This document shows, one piece after another, positions 8,138 through 16,526 of a stretch of 47,334 nucleotides of DNA. The notes beneath the pieces are model-generated. The model searched no databases and was not told the DNA's origin. It saw only the letters and a list, made by a program, of their open reading frames with translations. Location: NCBI GenBank assembly GCA_017962225.1, contig JAGCVT010000075.1:1-47334 (forward strand), in the 5' to 3' direction. The DNA comes from Lachnospiraceae bacterium (GTDB lineage Bacteria; Bacillota; Clostridia; Lachnospirales; Lachnospiraceae). Each line of letters opens with the position of its first letter. Position 1 is the stretch's first letter. The position numbers and the translations under genes were made by a program.

Positions 8138-9883
8138 TTATTCGCGGCCCTGTTCCTTAAACTCTCTGGCGTAATCAAGAATCGCCTGTTTGTCATCATC
8201 CTCGATACGACCGGTCGAGTCGATTCTCGAACAGATATCGGGATGAGAAATTTCGAAATAGTCAAGAAGCTTAACCATTTCATCCTGTATTTCTTTTACG
8301 GGAACATCCATAAAATACTTGTTTAATGCAACCGTCAAAAGAATTACCTGCTGATGCTGTGAATAAGGCTTATACTGCGGCTGTCTTAAAAGATACATAA
8401 GACCGTGGCCGTAGGTAAGCTGTTTCTGCGTTGCTTCGTCAAGGTCGGACGAGAACTGTGTGAACACTTCCATTTCCCTGTACTGTGCCAGATCGAGTCT
8501 TAATGAACCCGCGGATTTTTTCATGGCCTTCGTCTGTGCATCGCCGCCGACACGCGAAACCGAAAGACCGACATTAACCGCAGGTCTCTGGCCTTCAAAG
8601 AACAGTTCGCTTTCAAGGAAAATCTGTCCGTCCGTAATTGAAATAATGTTAGTCGGAATATATGCCGCAACGTCGCCCGCCTGTGTTTCGACGATGGGAA
8701 GTGCGGTAATTGAACCTCCGCCGAGTTCGTCACTTAAATGTGCCGCTCTCTCAAGAAGTCTTGAATGCAGATAAAATACGTCTCCGGGATAAGCCTCACG
8801 TCCGGGAGATCTGTCAAGCAAAAGACTAAGTGATCTGTATGCAATAGCATGCTTTGACAAATCATCGTATACGATAAGAACATCCTTACCCTGATGCATG
8901 AAATACTCTGCCAGCGAGCAGCCTGAATAAGGTGCTATATACTGGAAAGGAGCTGCATCGGATGCGGAGGAGTTAACAATGATTGTATAGTCCATTGCTC
9001 CGTGTTTTTTAAGATTGGTAACCATCTGTGAAATAAGGCTGGCTTTCTGTCCTATGGCTACATAGATACAGATAACATCCTTACCCTTCTGGTTTACGAT
9101 TGTATCAAGTGCAATAGCTGTTTTACCGGTCTGTCTGTCGCCGATGATAAGCTCTCTCTGACCGCGTCCGATGGGGAACATCGAGTCGATACAGAGGATA
9201 CCTGTTTCCATGGGTTTGTCGACAGGCTGTCTTTCAATGATTCCGGGTGCGGGTGATTCAATGGCTCTGTAATCGTCCGCATCGATATCTCCGAGACCGT
9301 CGATAGGAAGTCCCAAGGGGTTAATAACTCTTCCGAGGAAATTGTTGCCTACGGGAACGCCGGCACTTCTGCCTGTTCTTTTAACCCTGCTGCCCTCACA
9401 TACGGAATCCGTATCGTCAAAAAGAATACAACCGATTTCGTCGGCTCTTAAATCAAGAACCATTCCTCTGATACCCTCGGAGAATAAAAGAATCTCTCCG
9501 TAGGTTGCAGTCTTAAGTCCCGAAACTGTTGCAATACCGTCACCGATACTTGTAACTACACCGAATTCAACGGGTGCACCGCTCGGTGTCCAGTCTTTTA
9601 TGTTCTCTTTGATTAGAGGAATGATATTCGAATCCGAACTTGCCTTTTTGCCGACATTCTTTATCATTTCCTTGAACTGTTCGAGTCTTCCTGTATTAGT
9701 CCAGTCGTATACGTCAGTACCGACTTCGAGACGGAAACCGTCTGTTACGTTCTCGTCCTCAACCCATTCAATGAAAACTTCTTTGTCATATTTTCCGGCA
9801 AGGAAACTCTTTAGTTTGTTTAACTGTGCTTCCGTTGGCTCTTTTGCCGCATAAAGCACACTGAAAACCGAATCGTTATACAT
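8138..9883 (-). CDS. atpA: ATP synthase alpha subunit fused to a delta C-terminal-like domain
   Basis: The product is 581 residues against about 500-510 for a normal alpha. I chose the ATG at 9883: AAGGA lies 8 bases upstream, and it overlaps the atpF stop by 8 bp. An in-frame ATG at 9907 is possible but lacks a site. Residues about 5-75 read like the C-terminal domain of the delta (OSCP) subunit: LYAAKEPTEAQLNKL, then VTDGFRLEVGTDVYD and TNTGRLEQFKEMI. A short linker leads to a complete alpha starting at VVTSIGDGIATVSGL, with P-loop GDRQTGKT at about 248-255. No separate atpH exists in the operon. The fusion is in frame with no break, so it is unlikely to be decay. Alpha identity is certain; the delta-like domain is by motif reading. 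Confidence 0.93.
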   Translation of the reverse strand: MYNDSVFSVLYAAKEPTEAQLNKLKSFLAGKYDKEVFIEWVEDENVTDGFRLEVGTDVYDWTNTGRLEQFKEMIKNVGKKASSDSNIIPLIKENIKDWTPSGAPVEFGVVTSIGDGIATVSGLKTATYGEILLFSEGIRGMVLDLRADEIGCILFDDTDSVCEGSRVKRTGRSAGVPVGNNFLGRVINPLGLPIDGLGDIDADDYRAIESPAPGIIERQPVDKPMETGILCIDSMFPIGRGQRELIIGDRQTGKTAIALDTIVNQKGKDVICIYVAIGQKASLISQMVTNLKKHGAMDYTIIVNSSASDAAPFQYIAPYSGCSLAEYFMHQGKDVLIVYDDLSKHAIAYRSLSLLLDRSPGREAYPGDVFYLHSRLLERAAHLSDELGGGSITALPIVETQAGDVAAYIPTNIISITDGQIFLESELFFEGQRPAVNVGLSVSRVGGDAQTKAMKKSAGSLRLDLAQYREMEVFTQFSSDLDEATQKQLTYGHGLMYLLRQPQYKPYSQHQQVILLTVALNKYFMDVPVKEIQDEMVKLLDYFEISHPDICSRIDSTGRIEDDDKQAILDYAREFKEQGRE

Positions 9884-10367
9884 TGCTTTCGTCCTTATTT
9901 GCGGCATTTAAAAACTCATCGTAAGTATCCAGATTTGAATCCAGTACGATTTTTTCGGTAGCCTCATTTACTATCTCAGCGATTTCTTTCTGAGCTTCAC
10001 TTATAATTCTGTCATGTTCTGCGTTGGCTTTTTCTCTTGCTTTTTTAAGAATCTTCGCAGCCTCATCATTGGCAGCGGTAATAATCCTTTCCCTGTCGGC
10101 AAAGGTTTCTTTTCCGGCTGCTTCTTTCTGAGCGTTAATCTCGGAGTCGGCATTCTTTAACTTGTTTTCATACTCGACTCTGTTCTTTTCGCTCTCTTCG
10201 ATTTTGCCGTTAGCCTCTTCTTCGAGTTTCTTAAAATGTTCTTCTCTCTCGTCCATGATCTTTCTGACGGGCTTGTAAAGGATAAAATACAATCCGCCGA
10301 AAAGAATCGTGAAATTCAAAAGATGCAAAAGAATCTGCTGAACATCTATGTTAAGCGGTAATTTCAT
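9876..10367 (-). CDS. atpF: ATP synthase Fo b subunit
   Basis: The 163-residue product has a single N-terminal membrane helix (about 8-30, QQILLHLLNFTILFGGLYFI) with the typical YKPVRKIMDERE junction. A long charged helix then forms the peripheral stalk (residues 35-150). Length and end (NEATEKIVLDSNLDTYDEF) are those of an ordinary b subunit. It is not fused to delta as in mycobacteria, which matters because atpH is absent. In most complexes the C-terminus of b binds the C-terminal domain of delta; here that partner appears to be on alpha. The gene overlaps atpA by 8 bp. AGGCAGGAATT precedes the ATG. Confidence 0.95.
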   Translation of the reverse strand: MKLPLNIDVQQILLHLLNFTILFGGLYFILYKPVRKIMDEREEHFKKLEEEANGKIEESEKNRVEYENKLKNADSEINAQKEAAGKETFADRERIITAANDEAAKILKKAREKANAEHDRIISEAQKEIAEIVNEATEKIVLDSNLDTYDEFLNAANKDESNV

Positions 10368-10388
10368 AATTCCTGCCTCTTCTTAAAT

Positions 10389-10751
10389 TTACAAAATGAA
10401 TACGATGAAAATTGCAACAATCAAACCATAAATAATAGCGGTCTCTATGAATACCAAACCAAGCATCATCATTGTGAAAAGTCTGCCTGCTACTTCGGGC
10501 TGACGTGCTGTTGAATCTGCAACCTTCATAATTGCAAGACACATTGATACGGCACCCAAACCTGCTACTACAGATACAACAACTGCAGCTGTAACAGCCT
10601 TTGCAACTACAACGTCGTTATCGTTTGTTTCTGCCTTTACGATAGCTGCATCATCGCTTCCTGCCGCATATACCTTTACGGGTGCAAATGCGATTCCTAA
10701 AGATAATGCAAGGAATAATGTCAAGATAAGAGCCTTAATGGAATTTTTCAT
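10389..10751 (-). CDS. atpE: ATP synthase Fo c subunit with signal-peptide-like extension
   Basis: The 120-residue product is well above the usual 70-90. Residues 1-30 look like a cleavable signal peptide (Lys start, hydrophobic core, VYAAG end). A polar stretch follows (31-47), then the helical hairpin at about 50-75 and 91-118 with the ARQPE loop. The ion-binding carboxylate is Glu103 in FIETAIIYG. Aligned without gaps to Na+-type c subunits, Glu, the following hydroxyl (Thr104) and Tyr108 are present, but the helix-1 Gln is replaced by Met70 and the Gly-repeat motif is mostly lost. The coupling ion therefore cannot be called. A strong CGGAGG site supports this start, and no internal start would keep helix 1. 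Confidence 0.93.
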   Translation of the reverse strand: MKNSIKALILTLFLALSLGIAFAPVKVYAAGSDDAAIVKAETNDNDVVVAKAVTAAVVVSVVAGLGAVSMCLAIMKVADSTARQPEVAGRLFTMMMLGLVFIETAIIYGLIVAIFIVFIL

Positions 10752-10753
10752 TG

Positions 10754-11620
10754 TTAAACCTCCGAACTAACTGTTTTCTGTTTTTTAACTTTTATTTTTT
10801 TCTCTTTTTCTTTCTTTTCAGGTTTCTCGGTTACTTCACCGTAGAATATACTTGCAAGCATTGTAAGGACGTATGCCTGAATCAGTGCATGCAGTGCGGT
10901 AAAGAGCACTCCGACAAATACGGGGATAATAAAACTCGTAGCCATGTAGTAATATACGAGTTCGGTAACAAGCGCACCTGATATAAGAGCACCGAACAAA
11001 CGGAAACTCATCGAGATGGGAAGCGAGAAATCTTTTAGAGTCTTAAGCGCTCCCATAGGTCCGTTTGTAATAAAGCCGTTAACCAGTATGAACAAATATG
11101 TCGTACAGCCCATCATTATGGCACCATTTATATCCGAGAGCGGAGCACCAAGGGTTATCGGCGTTCCGTGAGTGGATATTGCCTGCACACCAATGAGTTC
11201 AAACATGGTTCCCGTAAATATGTAAGTACCCGCGGCAAACATGTAATATTGCAGGAGCCTGTATTTATGAGGGCTGTTGCTTCTCGCCGTACCGTCGAAT
11301 ATTCCGACTACACTTTCCACGGCTATCTGGAACTTGCCGGGGATAAGCTTAAATTTGGGTACTGCAAAGATTCGGATTAATAAAGAAATAAAGAGTACAA
11401 TTCCGGTAGTCCAGAATGCGGCTATAAGTCCGGGATTTACATCTTTTAGTCCGAATAACGAAACCTTGACGTTTTCGTGAAGAACTGCGTCCTTCATTAC
11501 TTCCTTGATGGTTTCTTCCTGTACCCTGTTCGGATCGTTCGTCAGGATTATTCCTGCAATCAGGCAGGCAATCAGCACTACAAATATTGCAGCGGAGATT
11601 ACTATCCTTTTCTTACTCAT
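10754..11620 (-). CDS. atpB: ATP synthase Fo a subunit
   Basis: The 288-residue polytopic protein has an N-terminal helix (about 6-27), an external segment, then four to five further helices. The essential Arg is Arg207 in SMSFRLFGALISG; the usual Asn three residues after LFG is replaced (LFGA). A Lys-rich tail (EKPEKKEKEKKIKVKKQK) ends the protein. Subunit a provides the ion half-channels against the c ring. It opens the atp run, 27 bp after purC, with no terminator or convincing promoter between them. AGAAGGA precedes the ATG. No atpI or other accessory gene lies upstream. Confidence 0.96.
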   Translation of the reverse strand: MSKKRIVISAAIFVVLIACLIAGIILTNDPNRVQEETIKEVMKDAVLHENVKVSLFGLKDVNPGLIAAFWTTGIVLFISLLIRIFAVPKFKLIPGKFQIAVESVVGIFDGTARSNSPHKYRLLQYYMFAAGTYIFTGTMFELIGVQAISTHGTPITLGAPLSDINGAIMMGCTTYLFILVNGFITNGPMGALKTLKDFSLPISMSFRLFGALISGALVTELVYYYMATSFIIPVFVGVLFTALHALIQAYVLTMLASIFYGEVTEKPEKKEKEKKIKVKKQKTVSSEV

Positions 11621-11647
11621 GAAGTATCCTTCTTTCTGTATGAAAAC

Positions 11648-12514
11648 TTATAATTTCTTACCTGTTAATTTTTCGTATCCTTCAAGATAAATAGCGATGG
11701 TCTTGTCTACCACTTCCTGAGGCAGTGTCCAGTTGTGACCCTCGTTCTCGGGGTTCTTTAACCAGTCTCTTGCAAACTGCTTGTCGTAAGAAGGCTGTGA
11801 ATGACCGGGTTCATATCCCTCGAGGGGCCAGAATCTGGATGAATCGGGTGTTAACATTTCATCGCCTATTACGATTTCGCCGTTTTCGTCGAGACCGAAC
11901 TCAAACTTGGTATCAGCAATAATGATACCTTTGGTAAGTGCATAATCTGCACATTTCTTATATAAAGCTATTGTGAGGTCGCGAAGCTTTGAAGCATATT
12001 CTTCTCCTTTTCCGGGGAAGCGCTTTTCAAGATAATCAACGCTCTGCTCAAAACTTATGTTCTCATCATGATCGCCTATCTCTGCTTTTGTGGAAGGTGT
12101 GTAAATAGGCTCAGGGAGTTTGTCTGATTCCTTTAATCCTTCGGGAAGCTTGATACCGCATACGGTACCGTTCTTCTGATAGCTTGCCCAGCCGCTGCCT
12201 GTGATGTATCCTCTTACGATACATTCAACGGGAAGCATTGTGAGCTTTTTGCAAAGCATGCTGTTGCCGTCGAACTTTTTCTGTCTGAAAAACTCGGGCA
12301 TATCATTAACGTCTACGGAAATCATGTGATTGGGAACGATATCCTTGGTCATGTCGAACCAGAACTTGCTCATCTGAGTTAAAACAGTTCCTTTTTTGGT
12401 GACAATATTGTTTAAAATCACATCAAAGCAACTGATTCTGTCAGTTGCTACCATGATTAACGTATCGCCGTTGTCGTAAATCTCTCTAACTTTTCCTTCT
12501 TTTATGGGCTTCAT
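11648..12514 (-). CDS. purC: Phosphoribosylaminoimidazole-succinocarboxamide (SAICAR) synthase
   Basis: The 288-residue product catalyses the ATP-dependent ligation of aspartate to CAIR in purine biosynthesis, in the cytoplasm. Family motifs are clear: EGKVREIYDNGD at the start, ATDRISCFDVILNN, PVECIVRGYITGSGWASY, IADTKFEFGLDENGEIV and DSSRFWP. It sits alone among genes of other pathways, directly ahead of atpB. A TTGATT-17-TATGAT promoter lies upstream and CTAAGGAGG precedes the ATG. The short spacing suggests that this promoter also serves the ATP synthase genes, though a promoter inside purC cannot be excluded. Confidence 0.97.
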   Translation of the reverse strand: MKPIKEGKVREIYDNGDTLIMVATDRISCFDVILNNIVTKKGTVLTQMSKFWFDMTKDIVPNHMISVDVNDMPEFFRQKKFDGNSMLCKKLTMLPVECIVRGYITGSGWASYQKNGTVCGIKLPEGLKESDKLPEPIYTPSTKAEIGDHDENISFEQSVDYLEKRFPGKGEEYASKLRDLTIALYKKCADYALTKGIIIADTKFEFGLDENGEIVIGDEMLTPDSSRFWPLEGYEPGHSQPSYDKQFARDWLKNPENEGHNWTLPQEVVDKTIAIYLEGYEKLTGKKL

Positions 12515-12549
12515 CTCATCCTCCTTAGGACAAATTTTTATCAGATTAC

Positions 12550-12578
12550 ATCATATTCCATTTTTATGCATAAATCAA
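12550..12578 (-). promoter_or_regulatory. Promoter for purC (and possibly the atp genes)
   Basis: Read on the minus strand, the -35 is TTGATT (12578-12573) and the -10 is TATGAT (12555-12550) with an exact 17-bp spacer. The purC ATG lies about 36 nt downstream of the -10. The -35 overlaps the stop of the upstream gene and no terminator precedes it. Confidence 0.7.
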
Positions 12579-13591
12579 TCATCATTTCGCTTTTTAAGCT
12601 TCGTTAATTTCGAGATTTCATAAACTATAAGACCTATGAAAACGAGAGCCGAAACCGAATATGAAACCACCATTACGACAGCCTTGGGTGCGAGCAAGTC
12701 TTCCTCGTATCTTGCAATCTTTTCCCAGTAGGGATAAATAATGTCGTGATTCTGCATGGAACGGTACTTTTTGTTCTTGTAAACCTTCCAGAGATTCTCG
12801 ACGCTGTAACGTGCGGAATTATCCACCACCTCATAGAGTGATGTATCCGGAAACAGTCCGTTCATAAGATTGAACGCAAACTGATCGATCGGATTGGGCA
12901 TGCAGACTTCGAGGCTTGTGATGTATAAAGGAACATCATCGGAATTAAGCAGTTCAAAAGGAACGAAGATTTCCGCTTTTTCTCCTCTCGCGTAATTGTA
13001 AATCTTACCGTTATCCTTTTCGTAAACTCCTTTTACAAACAGCACTCTTTCGCCGTATATGACTTTCTGTCCTTCCACGTCGGTTGAACCGAAAAGCTGC
13101 CATGCTGTTTCTTCATCTAAAATAACGCCGTCCTGCATTAAATCGTTTCCCGAAAAATAAGTTCCGGATATCATCTTTACAGGGTGGAATTTAAAGAAAT
13201 CGCCGCCTACCGCCAGACAGTTGACATTCTGGGTTTTGCTCGGCCCTTCCAGCGTGATAGAAGTTTTGGCCGTGTAGCAGTCTATGTATCTTCTGGAATC
13301 TTCTTTCTCGGCGTAAACGGAATTAAAATCCAGTTTGCCCTCTAAATCATATTCGAATTTGTCGATATCGGTTTTGCTGAAGAAAGCCGTATCTTTTATG
13401 AAAACGGATACGTGAGAACAATTGCCGGATTTATCCCATCTCTTTGCTGTCGTCTGATCCGGGTATTTATTTGAGCCCACGGAAATAATGATGCTCATAA
13501 CGATACCTGTTATCAGCGTGACAACACAAACAAGCAGGCAGACCGCTCTGTAATATTTTATTTTGGAAAGAAATCTTTTTATTTTTTCCAT
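12575..13591 (-). CDS. MacB-like periplasmic-core protein with two membrane helices
   Basis: The 338-residue product has a membrane helix at about 14-38, a large extracytoplasmic domain (about 45-295), and a second helix at about 303-326 with a basic end. The domain resembles MacB_PCD: QNVNCLAVGGDFFKFHP, then SGTYFSGNDLMQDGVILDEE and AWQLFGSTDVEGQKVI. A complete MacB/FtsX permease would have three helices after this domain and often an ATPase; both are missing here. The gene follows the HlyD-like adaptor by 3 bp, with a weak ribosome binding site, so translation is probably coupled. It probably forms part of an envelope complex with that adaptor. Function is unknown. Confidence 0.75.
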   Translation of the reverse strand: MEKIKRFLSKIKYYRAVCLLVCVVTLITGIVMSIIISVGSNKYPDQTTAKRWDKSGNCSHVSVFIKDTAFFSKTDIDKFEYDLEGKLDFNSVYAEKEDSRRYIDCYTAKTSITLEGPSKTQNVNCLAVGGDFFKFHPVKMISGTYFSGNDLMQDGVILDEETAWQLFGSTDVEGQKVIYGERVLFVKGVYEKDNGKIYNYARGEKAEIFVPFELLNSDDVPLYITSLEVCMPNPIDQFAFNLMNGLFPDTSLYEVVDNSARYSVENLWKVYKNKKYRSMQNHDIIYPYWEKIARYEEDLLAPKAVVMVVSYSVSALVFIGLIVYEISKLTKLKKRNDD

Positions 13592-13594
13592 AAT

Positions 13595-15586
13595 TTATTT
13601 GTCAGCAAGTTTTACCTGATCCTTGTTTTCAATAATCTTTGAAGAATTGGTTATAACATATTCCCATCCGAACAAATCCGCATCGATTGCGGTTACTTTA
13701 TCATCCTGTGCAAGTATTGTTACATCCACCTTTTTGGCAATATATCTTGAGCCGAAAGGCGTGCTCTTGGAATCGACAATCAAAATGAAATTGCCGCCGT
13801 TGTCTTCGTGAAGTGCAGCGTTGGGTACGATAAGATCGTAATTCGAGCTCTTCTCACCGACAGAAAGTGTTAAGTTCTGTCCCGGGAATACGGAATCGCC
13901 GGAAAGTGAGAACACGAGGATTTTACCGTCCCTAGAATTTGTCTTGTCAGGCTGGATGGCAACGAGATTGGCATTTAAGTCGCCGTAGTACCATGAGTTT
14001 TCAACCGATACTTCGTCGCCGACCTTAACAGCTTTTGCCTGCTTGGCGCTGACAGGGAATGAAAGCTTGTAGCCTTTGCCGTCTATCTGAATAACGGCTG
14101 CAGTGCTGCCTGCTTCGATTTTTTCTCCGCCTGCGTATGCAATTGATACTATCTCACCCGATACGGGGCTTGTTACTTCTCCGCCGAGTGCCTTGGCTTC
14201 AAGATCCTTAATCTGTTTTTCTTTCTTAAGGATTTCCTGATATTTTGTTTCAAGGCCCATTTTGGTCTTTTCTGTCGAAAGATAATCTGCTCTGTCTGCT
14301 TCAAGTTTTTCAATCTTGCTCTTTAAATCATTAATTGCAACAGAAAGATCGTATTCCTGGTTTTTAAGATTTGTAAGATTCTGATTGCTCTGACTGCTTG
14401 AAGAGTTCGCGGAATTTCTTTTGTTTGTCAATGCGTCGTTAGCTTTCTTAAGAGCATCTTCCTTGGCTTTAACATCAGCCTGTGCGCTTGCAATCTGCGC
14501 ATCGGTAGGAACGTTTACGGTAAGAGCATTGGCTTCGTCAAGCGCTGTCTTGGCTGCGTTTAACGCAGACTCTGCATCTTCCTTATTGGTCTTGCAGGTA
14601 TTGTAATTCTTTTCGGAATTATCCTTTGCTGCAAGCGCCTGATCCATAGCATCTTTGGCTGCATTCATGTCATTCTCGGCATCTATCATATCCTGTGCCT
14701 TCGAAGGATCGAGAATATATGCTGCTTTTGCATTATTATAAACAGTCACCTTGCTCTGATAATCATTGTATTTGTTGGCATAGTCTGCCTTCTTGGTCTC
14801 GTAATCGATTTCCGCTTCATCGAATAATGTCTTGGCACCCTTCTGATTGCCTGTTCCTTCAAAAGCATCCTTAGCGGCATTATAGTTAGCAAGCGCATCG
14901 CTCTTTGTCTGTGCAATCTGAACCGCCTGTGCTTTTGCTTCGTTATAACTGTCAAGAACGCTCTGTGCGTTTTCAAGTGTCGCACGTGCATTTTCCACCG
15001 CCTTCTCTTCTGCCGAATAATCGACATTGGGAGTAGCTGACGGATCTATAAGCGAAATCTGATGCTCAACTTCAGAGTGCTTCTTTTCTTTTTCTTCAAG
15101 CTGAGTCTTTAAGGAATTAATTTCGTTATCCTTTCCTTCAAGAGTGCTTAAAATAGTACCAGTCGCATTTCTGACGCCTGCTTCTACACTTGCAACCTCT
15201 GCCTGTGTCAGACCGCTGTCTAAAATGGTGAGTTCATATTCACCCTTTAAATTCTCAAGTTCGTTTTTAGCTGTGGTAAGTTCTTCGCTTAACTCTCCTG
15301 AGAGATAATAAATTACATCGCCTTCATCGACATGATCTCCGACATGAACGGGAACGCTTTTAACTTTTCTAGTTTCATCCACAACAAGATTGTAAGGGTC
15401 TTCCGCCTCGACGACACCCTCGCCTCTTACCTGTGTGGTAACTGTTCCGCTTGTCACATTCTGCGTGCTGACCTCGGGAAGAGTTCTGTTCATAATCGTA
15501 TTGGAAAAAAATGTGAGAATTAACATTATCACAAGAAAAACAATTGCTATATTTTTTATGATTTCTCTCTTTTTCAAACTTTTCAT
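13595..15586 (-). CDS. HlyD-like membrane fusion (adaptor) protein with long coiled coil
   Basis: The 663-residue product has an N-terminal membrane anchor (about 10-28). A first lipoyl-like half motif follows (GVVEAEDPYNLVVDE...VPVHVGDHVDEGDVIYYLSG, about 57-97). Next comes roughly 365 residues of Ala/Glu/Lys/Asn-rich coiled coil, then a second lipoyl half (TSPVSGEIVSIAYAGGEKI) and a beta-barrel domain to the end. This is the order of periplasmic adaptors of efflux systems, but with an unusually long hairpin. In a cell with no outer membrane the hairpin would reach across the wall. CTAAGGAGG precedes the ATG, and the gap from the permease gene is 15 bp. No cognate exporter ATPase is in the operon. 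Confidence 0.85.
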   Translation of the reverse strand: MKSLKKREIIKNIAIVFLVIMLILTFFSNTIMNRTLPEVSTQNVTSGTVTTQVRGEGVVEAEDPYNLVVDETRKVKSVPVHVGDHVDEGDVIYYLSGELSEELTTAKNELENLKGEYELTILDSGLTQAEVASVEAGVRNATGTILSTLEGKDNEINSLKTQLEEKEKKHSEVEHQISLIDPSATPNVDYSAEEKAVENARATLENAQSVLDSYNEAKAQAVQIAQTKSDALANYNAAKDAFEGTGNQKGAKTLFDEAEIDYETKKADYANKYNDYQSKVTVYNNAKAAYILDPSKAQDMIDAENDMNAAKDAMDQALAAKDNSEKNYNTCKTNKEDAESALNAAKTALDEANALTVNVPTDAQIASAQADVKAKEDALKKANDALTNKRNSANSSSSQSNQNLTNLKNQEYDLSVAINDLKSKIEKLEADRADYLSTEKTKMGLETKYQEILKKEKQIKDLEAKALGGEVTSPVSGEIVSIAYAGGEKIEAGSTAAVIQIDGKGYKLSFPVSAKQAKAVKVGDEVSVENSWYYGDLNANLVAIQPDKTNSRDGKILVFSLSGDSVFPGQNLTLSVGEKSSNYDLIVPNAALHEDNGGNFILIVDSKSTPFGSRYIAKKVDVTILAQDDKVTAIDADLFGWEYVITNSSKIIENKDQVKLADK

Positions 15587-15601
15587 AAAATCCTCCTTAG
15601 C

Positions 15602-16525
15602 CTACCCTTTGACTCCGCCCTGATACGAAATTCCTTCCACGAGGTAATCCTCGCCGTACAGGAAAATCAAAAGGCTTGGTACCATATATACGCACGCGAC
15701 CGCAAATGCCAGTCCTATCTCACCCGAATTGATCTTGCTTAAGAAAATGCTCAGAGGGTGAAGATACTCGTCTGCCAAAAGAATGAGCGGCTGTTCGACC
15801 ATGTTCCAGAAATCTATAAATATCAGTATCGCTACCGAATAAATCGCACCTTTACAGAGAGGAAGGCATATCTTTAAGAAAATCTTCCACTCTCCCGCAC
15901 CGTCTACTTTTGCGGCCTCGATAATCGAAGTCGGTATTCTCTTCATGTATTTTGTCAGAAGATAAACCGCAAACGGTGAAAACATTCCGGGAAGCCATAT
16001 TGCCCATCTCGTATCGATTATGTTTAACCATTTGGCTACCAGGAAGTTTGGTACAAGCGTAACCTGATACGGCATCAGGCAGATGATTATGTATACGAAG
16101 AACAGTATTTCTTTTAAGCGCCCTTTTAACCTCATAAAACCATACGACGCAAGCAGCGCTATGACTAACTGGAATATCATAATCGGAACCGTATACACAA
16201 CCGAGTTCCAGAATTTAAACAGATAATCGGGACTTTTAAATAGCGTCGTCGAATACTGCTCGAGGCTTACCTTGTTCGGAATGAACTTGATGTAAACCGT
16301 TTCGCTTACGAAGGTTTTGCCGCCTTTTTCCGTTGTGGCAAATATCTTTCCGTAGTTTGCGTTTATTTCCGTTTCGTTCATAAAAGAATTGGTGATTGTC
16401 AGAACCGTCGGAAGCAGGAAAATGATTGCAAACCCGAGCGCTATGGTAAAAAGAATCAGAGTTCTGGTTATCTTTTTGGAACGTTTTTTTATTTTAAGAA
16501 ATTTATCTCTTCTTTCCTGTTTCAT
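15602..16525 (-). CDS. MalG-type carbohydrate ABC transporter permease
   Basis: The 307-residue product has a basic N-terminus, six predicted membrane helices and a normal ATPase-contact loop, EAAKVDGAGEWKIFLKICLP (about 200-219). A larger than usual external segment follows helix 1 (about 50-90). Such permeases pair with a MalF-type subunit, a solute-binding protein and an ATPase to import sugars. The partner permease is directly upstream (1 bp), but neither binding protein nor ATPase is in the operon. A shared ATPase acting in trans is common for Firmicutes sugar importers. TGGAGGATT, overlapping the upstream stop, is the ribosome binding site. The substrate cannot be predicted. Confidence 0.9.
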   Translation of the reverse strand: MKQERRDKFLKIKKRSKKITRTLILFTIALGFAIIFLLPTVLTITNSFMNETEINANYGKIFATTEKGGKTFVSETVYIKFIPNKVSLEQYSTTLFKSPDYLFKFWNSVVYTVPIMIFQLVIALLASYGFMRLKGRLKEILFFVYIIICLMPYQVTLVPNFLVAKWLNIIDTRWAIWLPGMFSPFAVYLLTKYMKRIPTSIIEAAKVDGAGEWKIFLKICLPLCKGAIYSVAILIFIDFWNMVEQPLILLADEYLHPLSIFLSKINSGEIGLAFAVACVYMVPSLLIFLYGEDYLVEGISYQGGVKG

Positions 16526-16526
16526 A

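Noticed and set aside
9876..9907. A frameshifted or decayed atpH upstream of atpA
   Set aside because: The delta-like part is in frame with alpha, has a good start site, and there is no space for an N-terminal delta domain between atpF and atpA.
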